From Hoeflea phototrophica DFL-43 (GTDB lineage: Bacteria > Pseudomonadota > Alphaproteobacteria > Rhizobiales > Rhizobiaceae), in assembly GCF_000154705.2 (NCBI RefSeq), contig NZ_CM002917.1, forward strand, positions 1,320,461 to 1,384,460: DNA of 64,000 nt, in the 5' to 3' direction. A model generated the notes under the pieces. The model was not told where the DNA came from. It did not search any database and saw nothing but the letters and a program-made list of their open reading frames with translations. The stretch's first letter is position 1; each line of letters starts with the position of its first letter. The translations under genes and the position numbers were made by a program. This document shows, in pieces, positions 19,642 to 29,350 of this stretch.

Positions 19642-20121
19642 ATGGACGCTTCATTCTGGGCCCTCGTTGGTCTGATAATCTTCCTGGGCATCATGGCTTA
19701 CATCAAGGTTCCCGCGATGATGGGCAGTGCGCTGGACAAGCGCGCGGACCAGATCCGCAACGAACTTGAGCAGGCCAAGAAGCTGCGTGAAGAAGCGCAA
19801 CAGCTGCTTGCCGAATATCAGCGCAAGCGCAAGGAAGCCGAGGCCGAGGCCGCAGGCATTCTGAGCGCCGCGGAGAAGGAAGCTGCAATCCTGCGCGACG
19901 AGGCCAAGGCCAAGACCGAAGAATATGTGAGCCGCCGCACAGCAATGGCTGAACAGAAGATCCAGCAGGCCGAGGCCGATGCGATCAACGAGGTTCGGGC
20001 CGCTGCCGTCGATCTGGCAGTTGTGGCTGCGGAAAACCTGATCGGCAAGAAAGTCGATTCAAAGGCATCCGACGCGCTTTTCAAAGCATCGCTTGGTGAT
20101 CTGAAGACACGCCTCAACTGA
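19642..20121 (+). CDS. atpF: ATP synthase F0 subunit b
   Basis: A 159-residue stalk subunit with an N-terminal membrane helix (FWALVGLIIFLGIMAYI, residues 5-21) followed by a continuous charged coiled coil that would pair with b'. It begins 16 bases after the b' stop and is the last gene before a strong intrinsic terminator, so the F0 operon ends here and F1 genes lie elsewhere. Confidence 0.96.
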   Translation: MDASFWALVGLIIFLGIMAYIKVPAMMGSALDKRADQIRNELEQAKKLREEAQQLLAEYQRKRKEAEAEAAGILSAAEKEAAILRDEAKAKTEEYVSRRTAMAEQKIQQAEADAINEVRAAAVDLAVVAAENLIGKKVDSKASDALFKASLGDLKTRLN

Positions 20122-20152
20122 GCGGTTTCATCGCATCAGGAGAATGAATAAC

Positions 20153-20177
20153 GGCCGGGATTTATCCCGGCCTTTTT
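20153..20177 (+). terminator. Rho-independent terminator of the atp operon
   Basis: A perfect 8-base stem GGCCGGGA/TCCCGGCC with a four-base loop (20153-20172) is followed directly by five T (20173-20177), 32 bases after the atpF stop. Confidence 0.92.
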
Positions 20178-20201
20178 CGTTGGCTTGCGAAATCGAAACC
20201 T

Positions 20202-20846
20202 TTAATCGGCGCGCAACGGCCGAAAGCTCATCCGGTGCAGCGGGCAAGGGCCATGCTCCCGGATCGCCGCAAGATGCTTTGCGGAGCCGTATCCCTTATG
20301 GCTGTCAAAACCATAGACGGGATACAGGATTGCTGCCCGCATCATCATCCTGTCGCGCATCACCTTGGCAACGATCGAGGCGGCTGCAATCGACAAGGAT
20401 CGCGCGTCACCCTTGACCAGCGCCCGTCCGGGGCAGGTGAGGCCTGGTGGAATGTCCCGCCCGTCAATGAGCGCGTAACCGGCCCTGACCGGAAGCGCGA
20501 TAAGCGCCCGGCGCATTGCAGTGAGGCTCGCCTTGCGGATATCTGTGACATCGATCTCGCGCGGCGACGCGCTTGCGATGGAGACCATGGCGGTGGCGAT
20601 GATCTGATCAAACAGAGTTTCCCGCTTCTTCCGGCTGAGCGCCTTGGAATCGTTCAGCCCTTCGGGAATCCGGGCCGGATCAAGGATAACTGCCGCGGCG
20701 ACGACAGGGCCGGCAAGCGGACCCCGGCCGGCTTCATCCAGACCGGCAACCGGCAAAAGGCCGTCCTTGCTGAAATGCCGTTCGAAACGGTCATCAGGCG
20801 ATGCCGGGTAATCGGGGAACAGGGAATCGGGCGGGGTGCGGGCCAT
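20202..20846 (-). CDS. rnhB: Ribonuclease HII
   Basis: A 214-residue nuclease that removes ribonucleotides from DNA-RNA hybrids. The metal-binding motif [13 protein letters not shown] holds Asp37 and Glu38; further acidic residues appear in ALIDGRD near residue 127. About 30 extra N-terminal residues precede the core, as is common in this order. ATG 20846 is preferred to an upstream frame extension to 20885. It follows the radical SAM gene on the same strand, about 160 bases away. Confidence 0.95.
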   Translation of the reverse strand: MARTPPDSLFPDYPASPDDRFERHFSKDGLLPVAGLDEAGRGPLAGPVVAAAVILDPARIPEGLNDSKALSRKKRETLFDQIIATAMVSIASASPREIDVTDIRKASLTAMRRALIALPVRAGYALIDGRDIPPGLTCPGRALVKGDARSLSIAAASIVAKVMRDRMMMRAAILYPVYGFDSHKGYGSAKHLAAIREHGPCPLHRMSFRPLRAD

Positions 20847-21006
20847 GTTGCGGCGAAGCTCGCACACCCGCCCGATCCTCTGCAAGGCCCGGGCGGCACG
20901 GGGCGGAAACCGCGCGGGCGCCGGATCGTCGTAAAAGGGGCGGGTGACGATCCGGATCTGAAAGGGGGGCGGCGCGAAAGCGAAATCGGCGCCGCCGCCA
21001 CTGTGG

Positions 21007-22164
21007 CTACAAAAGGCTCAGTTGCACGCCGTCACCCAGGGGCGGCACGAAGTGGTCTGTCCTCAACGGTGTCTTGCGCAGATTGAGCCCGAGGCGTTTT
21101 GAGGCCATCTGGAACCGTCGTGCGACCTGCCAGGCATAAGGTCCGCTGCCGCGCATCCGCTTGCCGAACTCCGCGTCATAATCCTTGCCGCCACGCATCG
21201 AGCGGATCAGCGACATCACGTGGCGGTAGCGGTCGGGATAGTGCCGGAGCAGCCAGTCGCGAAACAGCGGGCTGACCTCGATCGGCAGCCGAAGCATCAC
21301 ATAGCCAGCGGCATCGGCGCCTGCGGCCTTGGCCGAATCGAGGATACGCTCGATCTCGTGATCATTGAGCCCCGGAATCACCGGCGCTGCCATCACCGAA
21401 ACCGGAACGCCCGCGTCTGACAGAGCGCGCATTGCTTCCAGCCGCTTCTCGGGCGTCGAGGCCCTTGGCTCCATGGTGCGCGACAGTTTGCGGTCGAGCG
21501 TGGTGACCGAGAGCGCCACCCGCGCCAGTCCCCTCGATGCCATGCGTGAGAGAATGTCGATGTCGCGCGTGACCAGCGCAGATTTCGTGACAATGCCAAC
21601 CGGATGGCCCGCCGCCTCCAGCACCTCTAGCAATTGCCGCATGATGCGCCATTGCCGTTCGATCGGCTGGTAGGGATCAGTGTTGGTTCCGATCGCGATT
21701 GGCTGCACCTTGTACCCAGGTCGCGACAGTTCGCGCTCAAGCAGCCGCGGAGCATCAGGCTTGGCGAACAGCTTGGCCTCGAAATCCACGCCTGCCGACA
21801 GGCCCATATAGGCGTGCGACGGCCGTGCGAAGCAATAGACACATCCATGCTCGCAACCGCGATAGGGATTGATCGAACGGTCAAACGACAGATCCGGCGA
21901 CTGGTTGCGGGTGATCACCGTGCGCGGCTTTTCCACCTGAACCTCGGTCTTGAACGGGGCGAGATCTTCAAGGCTGCTCCAGCCGTCATCAAAGACTTCA
22001 CGGCTTGCAATCTCGAAGCGGCCGGACATGTTCAGTCCTGCGCCACGGCCGCGAGCCCGCTCGTCAGCCACGCGCAGACCACTTGCCTTGACCAGTGCAT
22101 CGGCTTCCAGGGCCTGCAGCGACGGGTCAAAGGCGGTCTGCTTCAATGTTGAAAGGCTCGGCAT
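21007..22164 (-). CDS. PA0069-family radical SAM protein (SplB-related)
   Basis: A 385-residue radical SAM enzyme. The cluster-binding motif CEHGCVYC (CX3CX2C) follows NPYRG near residue 108, and a TIM-barrel core with [15 protein letters not shown] near residue 158 follows. This CX3CX2C family is related to spore photoproduct lyase-like proteins; its substrate is unknown. A GAAC-N7-GAAC element about 75 bases upstream (22240-22254) raises possible DNA-damage control, which is inference. Confidence 0.88.
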   Translation of the reverse strand: MPSLSTLKQTAFDPSLQALEADALVKASGLRVADERARGRGAGLNMSGRFEIASREVFDDGWSSLEDLAPFKTEVQVEKPRTVITRNQSPDLSFDRSINPYRGCEHGCVYCFARPSHAYMGLSAGVDFEAKLFAKPDAPRLLERELSRPGYKVQPIAIGTNTDPYQPIERQWRIMRQLLEVLEAAGHPVGIVTKSALVTRDIDILSRMASRGLARVALSVTTLDRKLSRTMEPRASTPEKRLEAMRALSDAGVPVSVMAAPVIPGLNDHEIERILDSAKAAGADAAGYVMLRLPIEVSPLFRDWLLRHYPDRYRHVMSLIRSMRGGKDYDAEFGKRMRGSGPYAWQVARRFQMASKRLGLNLRKTPLRTDHFVPPLGDGVQLSLL

Positions 22165-22239
22165 GAAACCTCCAATCGCACCGGCTGGGTGAATGTCGTT
22201 CCGGTGACTTTGCTGATTATTTTCCTATCGCAAAAAACG

Positions 22240-22254
22240 GAACGAAGCAAGAAC
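22240..22254. promoter_or_regulatory. Possible LexA-type box (GAAC-N7-GAAC)
   Basis: GAAC at 22240-22243 and 22251-22254 are separated by seven bases, the spacing of the alphaproteobacterial SOS box, and an A follows as in the usual GAACA end. It lies between the radical SAM gene and the glycosyltransferase. One to two such hits are expected by chance in 64 kb. Confidence 0.3.
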
Positions 22255-22388
22255 AAAAAGAACAGGAAGGTTTGGAGGCTCGATTCCCGATGACGGAATT
22301 GGTTCCGGAAAGCGCCCAGATTCTTCGGAATCTGAACCGAACATGCGCCATTGCTTTGATTTCAGAAGGAGTTCGCCTAAAAGAAGGC

Positions 22389-22904
22389 ATGATAAGTGTT
22401 CTCATCGAATGTAAGGATCAGGAAAACGCGCTTGCTGTCAGTCTCGCAGCCCTTGTCCCGGGTGCTGTGGAAGGCTTGATAGCGGAAGTGGTGATTCTCG
22501 ATCGCGGCTCACGTGACGGCACGGCCAGGCTCGCCGATGCTGCAGGCTGCAAGTTCATCGAAGATGGCGATCTTGTCGATGTTGTCCGTGCTGCGCGTGG
22601 TGAATGGCTGCTGCTGATAGAGCCTGGTGCGCGGCCCTTGCAGGGCTGGATCGAACAGCTTGTCCAGCACCTTGCGCTTGGCGGTCCTCCGGCACGGATG
22701 CGGCCTTCACGCGATTACCGTCTGCCTTTCTTCGCAAGGTGGCGCAGGCCGCTGTCCGCGCTTGAGCATGGCGTGGTCCTGCCCAAGCGACAGGCAATCG
22801 CCAATGCAAGGTCTGGCCAATCGCTTGAAAGCCTTGGGCGCGGCCTGGCAATGAAAAAGCTCCGCTGCGAAATCGTGCCTGCGGCCGTGCTGGCCTTTTC
22901 CTGA
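22389..22904 (+). CDS. Small glycosyltransferase family 2-like protein
   Basis: A protein of about 171 residues with a GT-A-like opening: ISVLIECKDQENALAVSL, then EVVILDRGSRDGTARLA (residues about 32-48), resembling the nucleotide-sugar-binding strand of family 2 glycosyltransferases. The DXD region is weak and the protein is short, so activity is uncertain. ATG 22389 is chosen since homologous glycosyltransferases begin close to this strand; the open frame extends to 22272. It is convergent with ispE. Confidence 0.65.
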   Translation: MISVLIECKDQENALAVSLAALVPGAVEGLIAEVVILDRGSRDGTARLADAAGCKFIEDGDLVDVVRAARGEWLLLIEPGARPLQGWIEQLVQHLALGGPPARMRPSRDYRLPFFARWRRPLSALEHGVVLPKRQAIANARSGQSLESLGRGLAMKKLRCEIVPAAVLAFS

Positions 22905-22936
22905 AAGGGGAACCGCTGCGCCCGTTCCCGGCGCGT

Positions 22937-23823
22937 TCAGCTGTCCTGCGGCAATGTGTGGGTCGCTTCGACAAACCATCCCGGTTGCGCCTTGCGGATG
23001 GCAAGTGCCGCTGTTTCGGCCGCTGCAGCACTCTCATAGATCCCGAAGCAACTGGCCCCTGACCCCGACATCCGCGCAAACAATGCACCCGCATCCTGCA
23101 ATGATTGAAGGCATTCGGCGATGCCGGGAACCTTGGCGCAGGCCGGTGGTTCCAGATCGTTGCGGGTCTGCGTCAGCCAGCTGATGAAGCTTGATCTGTC
23201 CGATAGGCCCTTATGCGCGGGAAGCGGCGGGTTGGTGCGGCTTTCAAGAGCGGAAAACACAACCGGAGTGGACACGCCGATCCGCGGATTGACGATCACC
23301 AGATCAAGCACGAAACCAAGCTCGACAGGCGCCAAGGCCTCGCCGATGCCGCTGGCAATCAGTGGCCGGCTGGCAAGGCACATGGGAACATCCGCACCAA
23401 TTTGAAGCCCGATCGCCGCCACTTTTCTGGTGCCGGTTGGTAGCCCCACAGGCGCGCCAACAACTTGAGCGCCGCAGCGGCGTCCGCCGAGCCTCCGCCA
23501 ATGCCCGAGGCGACCGGCAAGTGTTTGTCAAGATGAAGCCGCACCGGCTCCGCCGCATGACCATCCGCCCGTGCCGCCTCACGCAGGGCGTCGCGCGCGC
23601 GCGCCACCAGATTGGATCCGGACGCTTCGCCCCTCAGCGGTCCTGCTTCAGGGCCGTCGATGGAAAAACTGTCATGATCGTCCGGTTCGGCGGAAATCCG
23701 GTCCCCGAGCGCGGTAAAGACCGCGAAAGTCTCAAGGAGGTGATAGCCGTCCTCACGGCGTCCGGTAACATGCAGCGCAAGATTGACCTTGGCAGGTGCG
23801 TTCAGGCTCTGCAGCGTGGACAT
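22937..23823 (-). pseudogene. ispE: 4-diphosphocytidyl-2-C-methyl-D-erythritol kinase, interrupted by a one-base frameshift
   Basis: IspE phosphorylates CDP-methylerythritol in the MEP isoprenoid pathway. The N-terminal part (23823 to about 23427) has [20 protein letters not shown] and the GHMP ATP loop [18 protein letters not shown]. The C-terminal part (about 23422 to 22937) continues in another frame with [16 protein letters not shown] and MSGSGASCFGIY. The span is 887 bases, one short of 296 codons. Adding one T to the four-T run at 23423-23426 (plus strand) gives a seamless [18 protein letters not shown]. Because the enzyme is normally essential in organisms that use this pathway, a sequencing error in the homopolymer is the likeliest cause; true frameshift is possible. 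Confidence 0.85.
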
Positions 23824-23838
23824 GAAGGAGATCGCGCT

Positions 23839-25740
23839 TCAGTTGGGAACAACCGGGCTTCCGCCCGTAAGCCCGGCATGCTTGTTGCGCGCTCCGTCCT
23901 GCTCAAGACTGCCTTTCTTGTCGGATCCGGCCCCATTGAGCTCGGGCGCACCTGATGGTGCCGTGCCCAGATTGCCATTGGCTGTTGCGGGAACAGCGCC
24001 ATCCTCTTCCGCCAGGCCCTCGACGAGCTTCAACTCGATCTTCGGCTTGAGATCCTCATCGGGATCATTGGCAAGCGCCCGGTTCCACTGGAAGGTGGCT
24101 TCAAGCTTCCGGCCGACCCGCCAATAGGCATCCCCCAGATGATCATTGATTGTCGGATCCGCCGGTTTCAGTTCGACCGCACGCTCGAGTTCGCGCACCG
24201 CATCCTCAAAGTTGCCAAGACGGTAATGCGCCCATCCGAGCGAATCGACAATGTAGCCATCATTCGGGCGAAGATCGACGGCTGCGCGGATCAGATCCAT
24301 GCCCTCTTCGAGATTCATGTTCATGTCGATCCAGGAATAGCCGAGATAGTTCATCACCTGCGGCTGGTCGGGATACAGCTCCAGCGCCCGCTTGAAATGC
24401 GCTTCGGCCCGCGGCCATTGCTTGAGCCGCTCGTGGGCAATGCCGGCCTGGAAGAACAGGTTCCAGTCATTGCGGGTCGGCGTTGGTCCGGCCATCGAAA
24501 TCGCCGTCTCATAGTTGAGCGCCATTTCCGCATAGTCCTTGTCCTGGGACAGAACGCTGCCATAGGCCAGGTAGCTTCTCAGATCCTTCGGATCAGATTC
24601 AATCAGTGACTTGAGGTGGTCCTTGGCCTCGGCACTGCGGCCCATATCGGCCAGCGCCAGGCCCAGCTGCAACTCCGAAACACGCCGCATTGGTGACGTT
24701 TCGGGGACCATCTGGTAGAGTGCGATCGCGTCTTCCATCTTGCCGAGCCGCTCTTTGAGGCTGCCCAGAATCACAAGGGTCGCGGCGTCATCGGGATTGA
24801 GTGTGCGCGCGAACTGCAGATAGACAGCGACCGTTTCTTCCGCACCATCGCGATTGAGGGCTGCGCCCAGCGTGAACAACGCTGCCGCCGCGCCCTGCTG
24901 TGCGGTTTTGACGCCTGGCTCGGGTTTGCCATCGGCTTCAATCAACTGCCTGAGTGCCGCCAATGGGGCATAATTGGGCGAAAAGTCTTCGCCCGCGGCC
25001 AAAGCGTCAAGCGCTGCCCGCTTGTTTCCGTCACGCGCCTCCATGCTGGCCAGCGCCATCACGGTGCGAATATAGGTGTCCGGTGCCGCGCCACCGCCCT
25101 GCGGATCGGCGATCAGGTCCGTGAACTGTGTCCGGGCGCCGGCCTTGTCGCCCAGCGCCAGTGACATCGCACCGGCGTGGTAACGGGTGAACACCGGATA
25201 CCAGGTCGGTCCCTCCAGCCCGACAACCGACTGAAGTGCCTCCTCACCCTTGCCATCACCAAAATCGGCCCAGGCCTTCAACAGCGTGTTCAGCAGCCGG
25301 TCAATCGGGTTGTTGTCAGCCGGGTTAAGCAGGCTCGCCGCCTTGCGGTACTCCCGCTTGGTCGTGGCTTCCACCGCCATTGCCAGTTGCGAAACCTGCG
25401 CGACGGCCGGGTCGTCCTTGAGTTGGCGTGCCAGCGCAACGCCTTCGGAAAACCGCCCATCGGTGAACAGCGCCACCATCAGGCGCTGCTTCACATCGAT
25501 GTTTTCGGGATCGAACTCCAGCGCCTTGGTGTAGAACTCGATCGCGTTGACCGTGTCATTGTCCATATCCGCGCTTCGCGCAGCCAGGAAGGCGCTGGCA
25601 AATCCGAGGAAATTGGGTTGCTCGTCCTGTGTGGAAGCCCGCGCTTCATTCGGGATTGCGCCGGTTGCCACTCCGCTGATCGATAGCAGGACGCCAAGCG
25701 CCACGCTGGCTGCAAGCCGGGCTGTAAGGTATTGCCGCAT
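23839..25740 (-). CDS. Exported tetratricopeptide-repeat protein
   Basis: A 633-residue protein with a signal peptide (LAASVALGVLLSISGVATG) and then TPR units through most of its length, clearest at ALEFDPENIDVKQRL, HFKRALELYPDQPQVMNYLG and RAVELKPADPTINDHLGDAY. TPR proteins are scaffolds, so no reaction is implied; a periplasmic or outer-membrane-associated role is likely. ATG 25740 is chosen because GAGG lies eight bases ahead; ATG 25755 is also in frame. The stop is 15 bases from the ispE start, and the two genes are probably cotranscribed. The C-terminal 50 residues are rich in Gly, Ala and Asn. Confidence 0.85.
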   Translation of the reverse strand: MRQYLTARLAASVALGVLLSISGVATGAIPNEARASTQDEQPNFLGFASAFLAARSADMDNDTVNAIEFYTKALEFDPENIDVKQRLMVALFTDGRFSEGVALARQLKDDPAVAQVSQLAMAVEATTKREYRKAASLLNPADNNPIDRLLNTLLKAWADFGDGKGEEALQSVVGLEGPTWYPVFTRYHAGAMSLALGDKAGARTQFTDLIADPQGGGAAPDTYIRTVMALASMEARDGNKRAALDALAAGEDFSPNYAPLAALRQLIEADGKPEPGVKTAQQGAAAALFTLGAALNRDGAEETVAVYLQFARTLNPDDAATLVILGSLKERLGKMEDAIALYQMVPETSPMRRVSELQLGLALADMGRSAEAKDHLKSLIESDPKDLRSYLAYGSVLSQDKDYAEMALNYETAISMAGPTPTRNDWNLFFQAGIAHERLKQWPRAEAHFKRALELYPDQPQVMNYLGYSWIDMNMNLEEGMDLIRAAVDLRPNDGYIVDSLGWAHYRLGNFEDAVRELERAVELKPADPTINDHLGDAYWRVGRKLEATFQWNRALANDPDEDLKPKIELKLVEGLAEEDGAVPATANGNLGTAPSGAPELNGAGSDKKGSLEQDGARNKHAGLTGGSPVVPN

Positions 25741-25881
25741 CAAGTCGTGCCTCATATCTGATTGGCCGCGCACAGGCCACTTGCCGAAGCATGTTGCCCA
25801 ACACAATGGCTTTTTTGGCGCAGTGCGGCAAGGCGCACGCGATTAGTTGGCCCGACCGCGTTGTGAACCGGCCCAGACGCG

Positions 25882-26898
25882 CTAGTTGGCCCGGTTCAGG
25901 CAGAAGGCAATGACTTCCAGAAGCGCTGCTTTCTCGTCCGAATCAGGCAGCGGTGCGAGCGCGTCACGCGCAATCGATGCATAGTGCTCTGCCCGCGCCA
26001 TAGTGTCCTTGAGGCTGCCATATTTGGTGATCAGGCCGAGCGCTTTCTCCAGCGCCGCATCGTCGTTCTTGCCGCCCTCGATGGCCTCGCGCCAGAACGC
26101 GCGTTCGGCTTCCGAACCGCGCCGGTAGGCCAGAACCACCGGCAGGGTGATCTTGCCCTCCCGGAAGTCATCGCCGACATTCTTGCCCAGATCATTGGCC
26201 GAGCCGCCATAATCAAGCACATCGTCAATGAGCTGGAACGCCAGCCCCAGATTGATCCCGTAGGAGCGCAGCGCGCTGCGTTCGGCCTTGCTGGTCTCGG
26301 CGATGATCGGGCCGACCTCGCAGGCCGCTGAAAACAGGGCCGCCGTCTTGGCGCGGATCACCGAGAGATAGTCGTCCTCGGTGGTTTCCATGTTCTTGGC
26401 CACCGACAGCTGCAGGACCTCGCCCTCAGCGATCACGGCGGCGGCGGTGGAGAGCACATCAAGCGCCTCGAGCGAGCCGACTTCGACCATCATCTTGAAG
26501 GCCTGTCCGAGCAGGAAGTCGCCAACCAGAACGCTTGCCTGGTTGCCCCAGATCATCCGCGCTGTCGAGCGTCCGCGCCGCAGATCGCTTTCATCGACCA
26601 CGTCGTCATGCAGCAATGTTGCGGTGTGCATGAATTCGACCGAAGTGGCGAGCTTGATATGGAAGTCGCCGCTGTAGCCGAACATGGTGGCCGAAGCGAG
26701 CGTCAGCATCGGCCTGAGCCGCTTTCCACCTGAAGAAATCAGATGGTTCGCGACCTCGGGAATCATCGCCACATCCGAACCGGCCTTGGACAAGATCAAC
26801 TGGTTGACGCGCTCCATGTCACCGCGGGTCTTGTCGACCAGTGGCTTGACCGAAGCGTCACGTTGTTTTCCATCTTCCAGTGATACGACTACGCCCAC
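25882..26898 (-). CDS. Long-chain polyprenyl diphosphate synthase
   Basis: A 338-residue trans-prenyltransferase that makes the ubiquinone side chain (decaprenyl in most rhizobia; octaprenyl cannot be excluded). The two Asp-rich motifs are HDDVVDESD (about residue 90) and LIDDVLDYGG (about 213), with the upstream SSGGKRLRPML substrate loop. GTG 26898 is preferred: AGGAG lies nine bases upstream and the protein then starts GVVVSLED, as relatives do. It faces away from DUF2007, sharing an intergenic promoter region. Confidence 0.93.
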   Translation of the reverse strand: MGVVVSLEDGKQRDASVKPLVDKTRGDMERVNQLILSKAGSDVAMIPEVANHLISSGGKRLRPMLTLASATMFGYSGDFHIKLATSVEFMHTATLLHDDVVDESDLRRGRSTARMIWGNQASVLVGDFLLGQAFKMMVEVGSLEALDVLSTAAAVIAEGEVLQLSVAKNMETTEDDYLSVIRAKTAALFSAACEVGPIIAETSKAERSALRSYGINLGLAFQLIDDVLDYGGSANDLGKNVGDDFREGKITLPVVLAYRRGSEAERAFWREAIEGGKNDDAALEKALGLITKYGSLKDTMARAEHYASIARDALAPLPDSDEKAALLEVIAFCLNRAN

Positions 26899-27031
26899 GG
26901 GACCGCACTCCTGCTTGCCAATTTTGCGCCACAATATTCAGGCCCGAACCATGCCGCAAGCGGCGAATTGGCACGGGCAGGGCTTGATATCTGATATGCT
27001 CGGATGAAACAAATGGGCAAAGGAAAAACCG

Positions 27032-27277
27032 ATGCATGATCTTATCCGCACCAATGACCCGGTGCTTATCTCCTTTGTCGAGAGCCTGATGCGTGACGCG
27101 GGCATTGGCTGTCTCGTTGCGGACAGCGGCATGAGCATTCTGGAAGGGTCGGTGGGCATCATTCCGCGCCGGATTCTGGTGGATGCGGAAATGGCGTCCC
27201 AGGCCCGCCGGATTGTCATCGACGCGGGTCTTGAGAATGAGCTTCGGCCGTGGGGCGACCGTGACGAAGGCCGCTGA
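27032..27277 (+). CDS. DUF2007 family small protein
   Basis: An 81-residue protein beginning MHDLIRTNDPVLISFVESLM, with SFVESLMRDAGIGCLVAD and a C-terminal PRRILVDAEMASQARRIV. This is the DUF2007/putative signal-transducing PII-like fold seen fused or adjacent to methyltransferases. AAAGGA lies about eight bases ahead. It overlaps the next gene by 17 bases if that gene starts at GTG 27261. Confidence 0.85.
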   Translation: MHDLIRTNDPVLISFVESLMRDAGIGCLVADSGMSILEGSVGIIPRRILVDAEMASQARRIVIDAGLENELRPWGDRDEGR

Positions 27278-28088
27278 CCTGATGCCGCAAGCCGTGCCTG
27301 ACGGCTACACGGTCGACGCCTTTCACAATGGCGGGTTCTTTGTGGTCCAGCCTTCGGATGGCGGTCACCGCGCCGGGATGGACGCCATGCTGCTGGCAGC
27401 AACCATTGCCGATGGCGCCACAGGATCGCTGGCCGACCTGGGGGCCGGCGCAGGGGCTGCGGGTCTGGCTGCAGCAAGCCGGCTCCCCGCTCTCGATGTC
27501 CTGCTGGTCGAGCGCGCGCCGGAGATGGCCGGTTGCGCCCGCCGCACGCTTCTGCTGGCTGAAAATGTCCATCTCGCATCGCGCGTCAGAGTGCTTGAGG
27601 CCGATGTGAGCCTCCGCGGCAACGCCCGCAGTGCCGCGGGCCTGATGGATGCGTCGCATGATTATGTGATCATGAACCCGCCTTTCAACTCGGGCAGGGA
27701 TCGCACCACGCCCGATCCCCTCAAGGCGCAAGCCCATGCGATGGACAGCCCCGACCTGTTCGAGCAGTGGCTCAGAACCGCAAGCGCCATTCTCAAACCG
27801 GGCGGTCAGGTTTCCGTAATCGCCCGGCCCGAATCGCTTGGCGACATCCTCACCGGTTTCAAGCGGCGTTTCGGTGGTGTCGAAATCACCCCGGTCTGCC
27901 CCAGACATGGCGATGACGCGATCCGCATTCTGCTGACGGCGATCAAGGGCAGCCGGGCGCGGCTGGTCCTGCGGGACAGGATCGTGATTCATGAAGGCGA
28001 GGCGCGCGATTTCTCGCCGCTGATGAACGACCTGGCCAATGGGCACGGATCATGGCCGCGCCGGGTGAGAACGCGCGCGTTAAAATAA
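27261..28088 (+). CDS. TrmN6-type N6-adenine methyltransferase
   Basis: A 275-residue class I SAM methyltransferase. The SAM loop LADLGAGAGAAGLAAASR is near residue 60, and the catalytic NPPF in DYVIMNPPFNSGRD near residue 135, a signature of N6-adenine methyltransferases. The nearest known family is tRNA1(Val) (adenine37-N6)-methyltransferase, but the RNA target is inferred. GTG 27261 behind GGGGCG is used; ATG 27282 is an alternative. Translationally coupled to DUF2007. Confidence 0.85.
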   Translation: MTKAADLMPQAVPDGYTVDAFHNGGFFVVQPSDGGHRAGMDAMLLAATIADGATGSLADLGAGAGAAGLAAASRLPALDVLLVERAPEMAGCARRTLLLAENVHLASRVRVLEADVSLRGNARSAAGLMDASHDYVIMNPPFNSGRDRTTPDPLKAQAHAMDSPDLFEQWLRTASAILKPGGQVSVIARPESLGDILTGFKRRFGGVEITPVCPRHGDDAIRILLTAIKGSRARLVLRDRIVIHEGEARDFSPLMNDLANGHGSWPRRVRTRALK

Positions 28089-28248
28089 ACCGGAACAGGG
28101 CTGACCACAGGGCTCGCAATACGGAAACACGATGCTCCGGGACATTCCCGCCGCACCAGACATTGTACTGGAAATGAAAAGACATACATGTTGCCTAACA
28201 TTGTTTGAGGCGCCGAATGCGCGCCATGCATGTCAGGACAACTGAGCT

Positions 28249-29106
28249 ATGGCTTCTTTGAAATCCCTTCTTCCCGCCCGCTTCCGCAAGGACATGACGG
28301 TGATCCCCGTGGTGCGGCTCTCTGGCGCGATCATGGCCGGCGGCAACCAGTTTCGCCAGAACCTCAATCTGGCAACTGCTGCGCCTCTGCTCGCCCGGGC
28401 CTTCGCCGACAAGCAGGCGCCTGCGGTGGCGATCATGATCAATTCGCCTGGCGGGTCTCCGGTGCAGTCGCGGCTGATCTACAAGCGGATCCGCGATCTC
28501 GCCGAAGAGAAGGACAAGAAGGTGCTGATGTTCGTCGAGGATGTGGCAGCCTCCGGCGGCTACATGATCGCCTGCGCCGGTGACGAGATCATCGCCGATC
28601 CGTCCTCCGTGGTCGGTTCCATCGGCGTGATCTCCGCCGGTTTCGGCTTCACCGGCCTGATCGACAAGATCGGCGTCGAGCGCCGCGTTTACACCGCCGG
28701 CGAGAACAAGTCGTTGCTTGATCCGTTCAAGCCGGAAAACCCGGAAGACATCGCCTATCTCAAGGAGCTGCAGCTCGACATTCACAAGGTCTTCATAGAC
28801 CTCGTCAAGGACAGCCGCGGTGCCCGCCTCAAGGATGATCCGGACATGTTTACCGGCCGCTTCTGGACCGGTCAGCGCGGCAAGGAACTGGGCCTGGTTG
28901 ATGATCTGGGCGATCTTCGCGCAACCCTTCGCGCCCGCTATGGCGACAAGGTGAAAATGCGGCTGATCGCGCCGCAACGCGGGCTGTTCGGCCGCAAGGT
29001 ACCCGGCGTTGCCACCGGGTTCGCTGCAAACGCACTTGCCGGAGTGGCCGAAGCAGGGTTGAATGCCATCGACGAACGCGCACTCTGGTCCCGCTACGGG
29101 CTCTGA
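28249..29106 (+). CDS. S49 family serine peptidase (SppA/SohB-like)
   Basis: A 285-residue peptidase of the Clp/crotonase fold using a Ser-Lys dyad. The nucleophile is in VAASGGYMIACAGD (Ser near residue 103) and the general-base Lys in TAGENKSLLDPF (near residue 155). The oxyanion motif NSPGGSP is near 65. It has no obvious signal peptide or membrane helix, unlike E. coli SppA, so it may work at the cytoplasmic face on released signal peptides or other substrates. Confidence 0.92.
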   Translation: MASLKSLLPARFRKDMTVIPVVRLSGAIMAGGNQFRQNLNLATAAPLLARAFADKQAPAVAIMINSPGGSPVQSRLIYKRIRDLAEEKDKKVLMFVEDVAASGGYMIACAGDEIIADPSSVVGSIGVISAGFGFTGLIDKIGVERRVYTAGENKSLLDPFKPENPEDIAYLKELQLDIHKVFIDLVKDSRGARLKDDPDMFTGRFWTGQRGKELGLVDDLGDLRATLRARYGDKVKMRLIAPQRGLFGRKVPGVATGFAANALAGVAEAGLNAIDERALWSRYGL

Positions 29107-29158
29107 GAACGAGGCCCGGCGGAGTTCCGGGTCAAAACACGATAGGGAGGATCGCTCC

Positions 29159-29350
29159 ATGCCGCAGCTTCTGTTGCTCGCCGCCGTGGGCGCGATTGGA
29201 TGGTTTGGGTACAAGCGCTTTCTGGCCGAGGCCGAGCGCGTCAGCGCCCGTGTGCGAGAGGCTGAGAAAGAGACCAAATCCGGCGCCCAGGGCACCTTGA
29301 TCGAAGATCCGGAAACCGGCGAGTATCGGCTGAGAAAGCCGGACGAGTGA
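29159..29350 (+). CDS. Small membrane-anchored protein of unknown function
   Basis: A 63-residue protein with a hydrophobic N-terminus (LLLLAAVGAIGWFGYKRFL) and a charged helical part, ending EDPETGEYRLRKPDE. A strong GGGAGG site precedes ATG 29159. It follows the S49 peptidase by 52 bases and abuts the convergent YciI gene. Conserved position beside peptidase genes in rhizobia would support it as real. Confidence 0.72.
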   Translation: MPQLLLLAAVGAIGWFGYKRFLAEAERVSARVREAEKETKSGAQGTLIEDPETGEYRLRKPDE

